Below the pieces are notes generated by a model. It was given only the letters and a program-made list of their open reading frames with translations. It was not told the DNA's origin and made no database searches. Source: Betaproteobacteria bacterium (GTDB lineage: Bacteria; Pseudomonadota; Gammaproteobacteria; Burkholderiales; Burkholderiaceae). Taken from it: a DNA stretch of 8,879 nt. This document shows, piece by piece, positions 7,043 to 8,879 of the stretch. Each line of letters opens with the position of its first letter. Position 1 is the stretch's first letter. The translations under genes were made by a program, and so were the position numbers. The DNA lies in NCBI GenBank assembly GCA_009921765.1, contig RFXC01000181.1, forward strand, positions 1-8,879. The letters are read 5' to 3'.

Positions 7043-7834
7043 TCAGGGTTGCCGGCGCGCCTTGTCGAGAAGCGCCGCCTGTCGGTCGATCTGGGTGCAA
7101 ATGCCGCGCAGGATATCGACCTCCTCCACCTCGAGCCGAGTGCGCGACAACAGCCGCCTGAGCCTTGGCATGAGCTTCTTCGGATGCCGGGGGTCGATGA
7201 AGCCGATCGCCACCATGGAGCGCTCCAGGTGCTCGAAGACCCGCTCCACCGCTTCATGGGTGGCGAGGCGCCCTTGCCACGGCAAATCGGGCTCGATGGG
7301 CGAGGAGAGCTCGCAGGAGAGTGTGTAGGCCATCACCTGAACGGCCTGCGCAAGGTTGAGCGAACCATAGCCGGGCGCGGTTGGGATCGACGTAACCGCC
7401 TGACAGCGGCCCACCGATTCAATGGAAAGCCCGGTCCGCTCGGGACCAAAGACGAAGGCCACCTGATGCACGGCATCGATCGACAGTTCGCGCAGGGCTT
7501 CGCGCGCAGCGGCGGAAGGCGCCTGCGGCGTGGCGCCAAATTCGCGCGACGAAGCACTCACCGCCACCGCGAAGGACACCGGCGCAAGCGCTTCTTCCAG
7601 GGTGGCATACACCCGAGCACGCGCCAGCACCCCGGTGGCGTTGCTCGCAAAGGCGATGGCGTCCGGGTGCGAAAGTACGTCGGGAAAGCGCGGATCGACG
7701 AGCACCAGGTGCTCCAGCCCCATGACCCGCATGGCGCGGGCGGTGGCCCCGACATTGCCCGGATGACTGGGCTGAACCAGCACGAAACGGATTCTTGAAA
7801 ACGCTTCCGGTGGATCGAACTGCAGCCCGTGCAT
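7043..7834 (-). CDS. trmJ: tRNA (cytidine/uridine-2'-O-)-methyltransferase TrmJ
   Basis: TrmJ methylates the 2'-OH of ribose at position 32 in the anticodon loop of several tRNAs, using S-adenosylmethionine. The 263-residue product is near the E. coli length (246) and carries the three SPOUT-fold motifs that build the trefoil knot: VLVQPSHPGNVGATARAM (18-35, with the catalytic-type N and R), VAFVFGPERTGLS (124-136), and a YGSLNLAQAVQVMAYTL segment (about 155-171). The C-terminal part (from about 205) is helical and basic (FIDPRHPKKLMPRLRRLL), as in the TrmJ subgroup and unlike the shorter TrmL. AAGGGA five bases upstream supports the ATG at 7834. It is divergent from suhB across 37 bases, an arrangement also seen around trmJ in other Proteobacteria, and is followed by cysE on the same strand. 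Confidence 0.94.
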   Translation of the reverse strand: MHGLQFDPPEAFSRIRFVLVQPSHPGNVGATARAMRVMGLEHLVLVDPRFPDVLSHPDAIAFASNATGVLARARVYATLEEALAPVSFAVAVSASSREFGATPQAPSAAAREALRELSIDAVHQVAFVFGPERTGLSIESVGRCQAVTSIPTAPGYGSLNLAQAVQVMAYTLSCELSSPIEPDLPWQGRLATHEAVERVFEHLERSMVAIGFIDPRHPKKLMPRLRRLLSRTRLEVEEVDILRGICTQIDRQAALLDKARRQP

Positions 7835-7839
7835 CGGCT

Positions 7840-7844
7840 TCCCT
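7840..7844 (-). promoter_or_regulatory. Ribosome binding site of trmJ
   Basis: AGGGA on the minus strand (within AAGGGA), five bases before the ATG at 7834. It adjoins the candidate suhB -10 hexamer on the other strand, so the 37-base divergent gap is very tightly packed. Confidence 0.6.
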
Positions 7845-7850
7845 TAAAAT
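7845..7850 (+). promoter_or_regulatory. Candidate -10 element for suhB
   Basis: TAAAAT (5 of 6 to consensus) lies 21 bases before the suhB ATG, which would give a leader of about 15 bases carrying the AGGA ribosome site at 7861-7864. No matching -35 hexamer is seen, and the upstream half would lie inside trmJ. Weak support. Confidence 0.3.
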
Positions 7851-7871
7851 GACGGATTTCAGGACGCGTTC

Positions 7872-8840
7872 ATGCATCCGATGCTCAACACAGCGGTCCG
7901 GGCCGCTCGGCAGGCCGGCCGTATCATCAACCGGGCCAGCCTCGACCTCGACACGCTGGCGGTGGCCCGCAAACAGCGCAACGACTTCGTCACCGAAGTG
8001 GATCGCGCTTCGGAAGAGGCCATCATCGAGGTGCTGCGTACCGCGTACCCGAACCATTCTATCCTCGCCGAAGAATCGGGCCACGATCCAAAAGGCCCTG
8101 CGGGTCATCCCCGCGAGGCCGAACACATCTGGATCATCGACCCCCTCGATGGCACCACCAACTTCATTCACGGCTTTCCGCAATACGCAGTGTCCATCGC
8201 GCTCATGCAGAAAGGTGTGGTCACCCAGGCAGTGGTATACGACCCGTCGCGAGATGAGCTCTTCACCGCCTCGCGCGGTCGCGGCGCCTATCTCAATGGC
8301 CGGCGAATCCGGGTCTCGAAACGCATCCGGATTGAAGAATCGCTGATCGGGACCGGCTTTCCTTTCCGAAAGCTCGACATGCTCGATGGTTACCTTGCGA
8401 TGATGCGGGTCGTGATGGAGCGCGCCGCGGGGCTTCGCCGCCCCGGGGCTGCGGCACTCGATCTCGCCTATGTTGCCGCCGGTCGCCTCGACGGGTTCTT
8501 CGAACTGGGCCTCGCGCCCTGGGATGCGGCGGCCGGCAGCCTGCTCATCACTGAGGCAGGCGGGATGGTGGGCAACTTCGGCGCCGAGGGCGATTACCTG
8601 TTTTCCGAGCAGATCGTGGCGGGCACGCCCAAGGTGTTTTCCGGGCTGATTGCTCTCCTCCACAGGCATGTGGTGGCGGCCGAGGCGGCTGCGGCCTCGG
8701 GTGCAGCATCTTCAGGTGCAGCGGCAAAGGCCCCGTCGACTGGTGAAGCTTCTACCGATGACGCTCGTCGCGATCCCACGCGGCGCGCCATCCGTCCCAT
8801 CAGGAAACGCGTCGCTGGCGAGCCCGACGCGGCCGCGTAA
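7872..8840 (+). CDS. suhB: Inositol-1-monophosphatase family protein SuhB with Ala-rich basic tail
   Basis: Mg-dependent phosphatase of the inositol monophosphatase family; the E. coli homologue also binds RNA polymerase and NusA and takes part in rRNA antitermination. Metal-site residues are all visible: E67/E68 in LAEESG, D90 and D93 in [15 protein letters not shown] (87-101), and D218 in [18 protein letters not shown] (214-231). The N-terminal half also shows the usual [15 protein letters not shown] (34-48). The core ends near residue 265, matching the E. coli length of 267, yet the frame continues to 322 with an alanine/serine-rich linker (about 269-290) and a basic segment ([15 protein letters not shown], 299-313). 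The ATG at 7872 has AGGA seven bases upstream. I see no intrinsic terminator in the 39 bases after the stop. The tail is real frame, but its role is unknown. Confidence 0.95.
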   Translation: MHPMLNTAVRAARQAGRIINRASLDLDTLAVARKQRNDFVTEVDRASEEAIIEVLRTAYPNHSILAEESGHDPKGPAGHPREAEHIWIIDPLDGTTNFIHGFPQYAVSIALMQKGVVTQAVVYDPSRDELFTASRGRGAYLNGRRIRVSKRIRIEESLIGTGFPFRKLDMLDGYLAMMRVVMERAAGLRRPGAAALDLAYVAAGRLDGFFELGLAPWDAAAGSLLITEAGGMVGNFGAEGDYLFSEQIVAGTPKVFSGLIALLHRHVVAAEAAAASGAASSGAAAKAPSTGEASTDDARRDPTRRAIRPIRKRVAGEPDAAA

Positions 8841-8879
8841 GCCCGCTTAACGCGCTTCTGCCCTCCTGTAGCGCCCGCT

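Noticed and set aside
7419..8669. Leftward open frame of 416 codons spanning suhB and part of trmJ
   Set aside because: It is antisense to suhB, then out of frame within trmJ, with no recognisable motif. Both overlapped genes are clear families with intact active sites.
1..8879. Mobile element, CRISPR array, defence or secondary metabolite system
   Set aside because: No transposase, integrase, long terminal repeats, spaced repeats or tRNA-flanked insertion. Every gene is a housekeeping family except the TPR protein.

Overview
The window is a compact stretch of housekeeping chromosome from a G+C-rich Gram-negative bacterium. LpxH (lipid A synthesis), the bacterial acetyl-CoA carboxylase alpha subunit and the overall gene content point to Proteobacteria. 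The run tilS–accA–DNA glycosylase–cysS, followed by TPR–cyclophilin–lpxH and cysE–trmJ–suhB, is what I recall from Burkholderiales (Betaproteobacteria); that placement rests on recalled synteny and protein style, not on a search.

There are ten genes and almost no intergenic DNA. Positions 1-4022 hold a leftward operon transcribed cysS → alkA-like → accA → tilS, with a 4-base GTGA overlap, a 1-base TGATG overlap and a 14-base gap at its junctions; tilS runs off the left edge. Positions 4023-4098 are a 76-base divergent promoter region. Positions 4099-6207 are a rightward set: an exported TPR protein, an exported cyclophilin-type prolyl isomerase, and lpxH. The lpxH end overlaps the end of the leftward gene cysE by 20 bases. 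cysE lies downstream of trmJ, also leftward. suhB is divergent from trmJ across a 37-base gap and is complete at 8840; the last 39 bases show nothing I can name.

Functionally the window covers cysteine supply (CysE) and its charging onto tRNA (CysS), two tRNA modification enzymes (TilS, TrmJ), the first committed step of fatty acid synthesis (AccA), a lipid A step (LpxH), periplasmic folding (the cyclophilin, perhaps with the TPR protein), base excision repair (the glycosylase), and an inositol-monophosphatase family protein (SuhB) that in E. coli also has an RNA role.

I found no mobile element, CRISPR array, RNA gene, toxin-antitoxin or defence system, and no convincing novel system. The points worth a second look are regulatory or architectural: face-to-face extended -10 elements and an inverted repeat abutting the cysS start codon, a possibly leaderless TPR gene, the 20-base tail-to-tail gene overlap, a short direct repeat upstream of cysE, and a low-complexity basic tail on SuhB.
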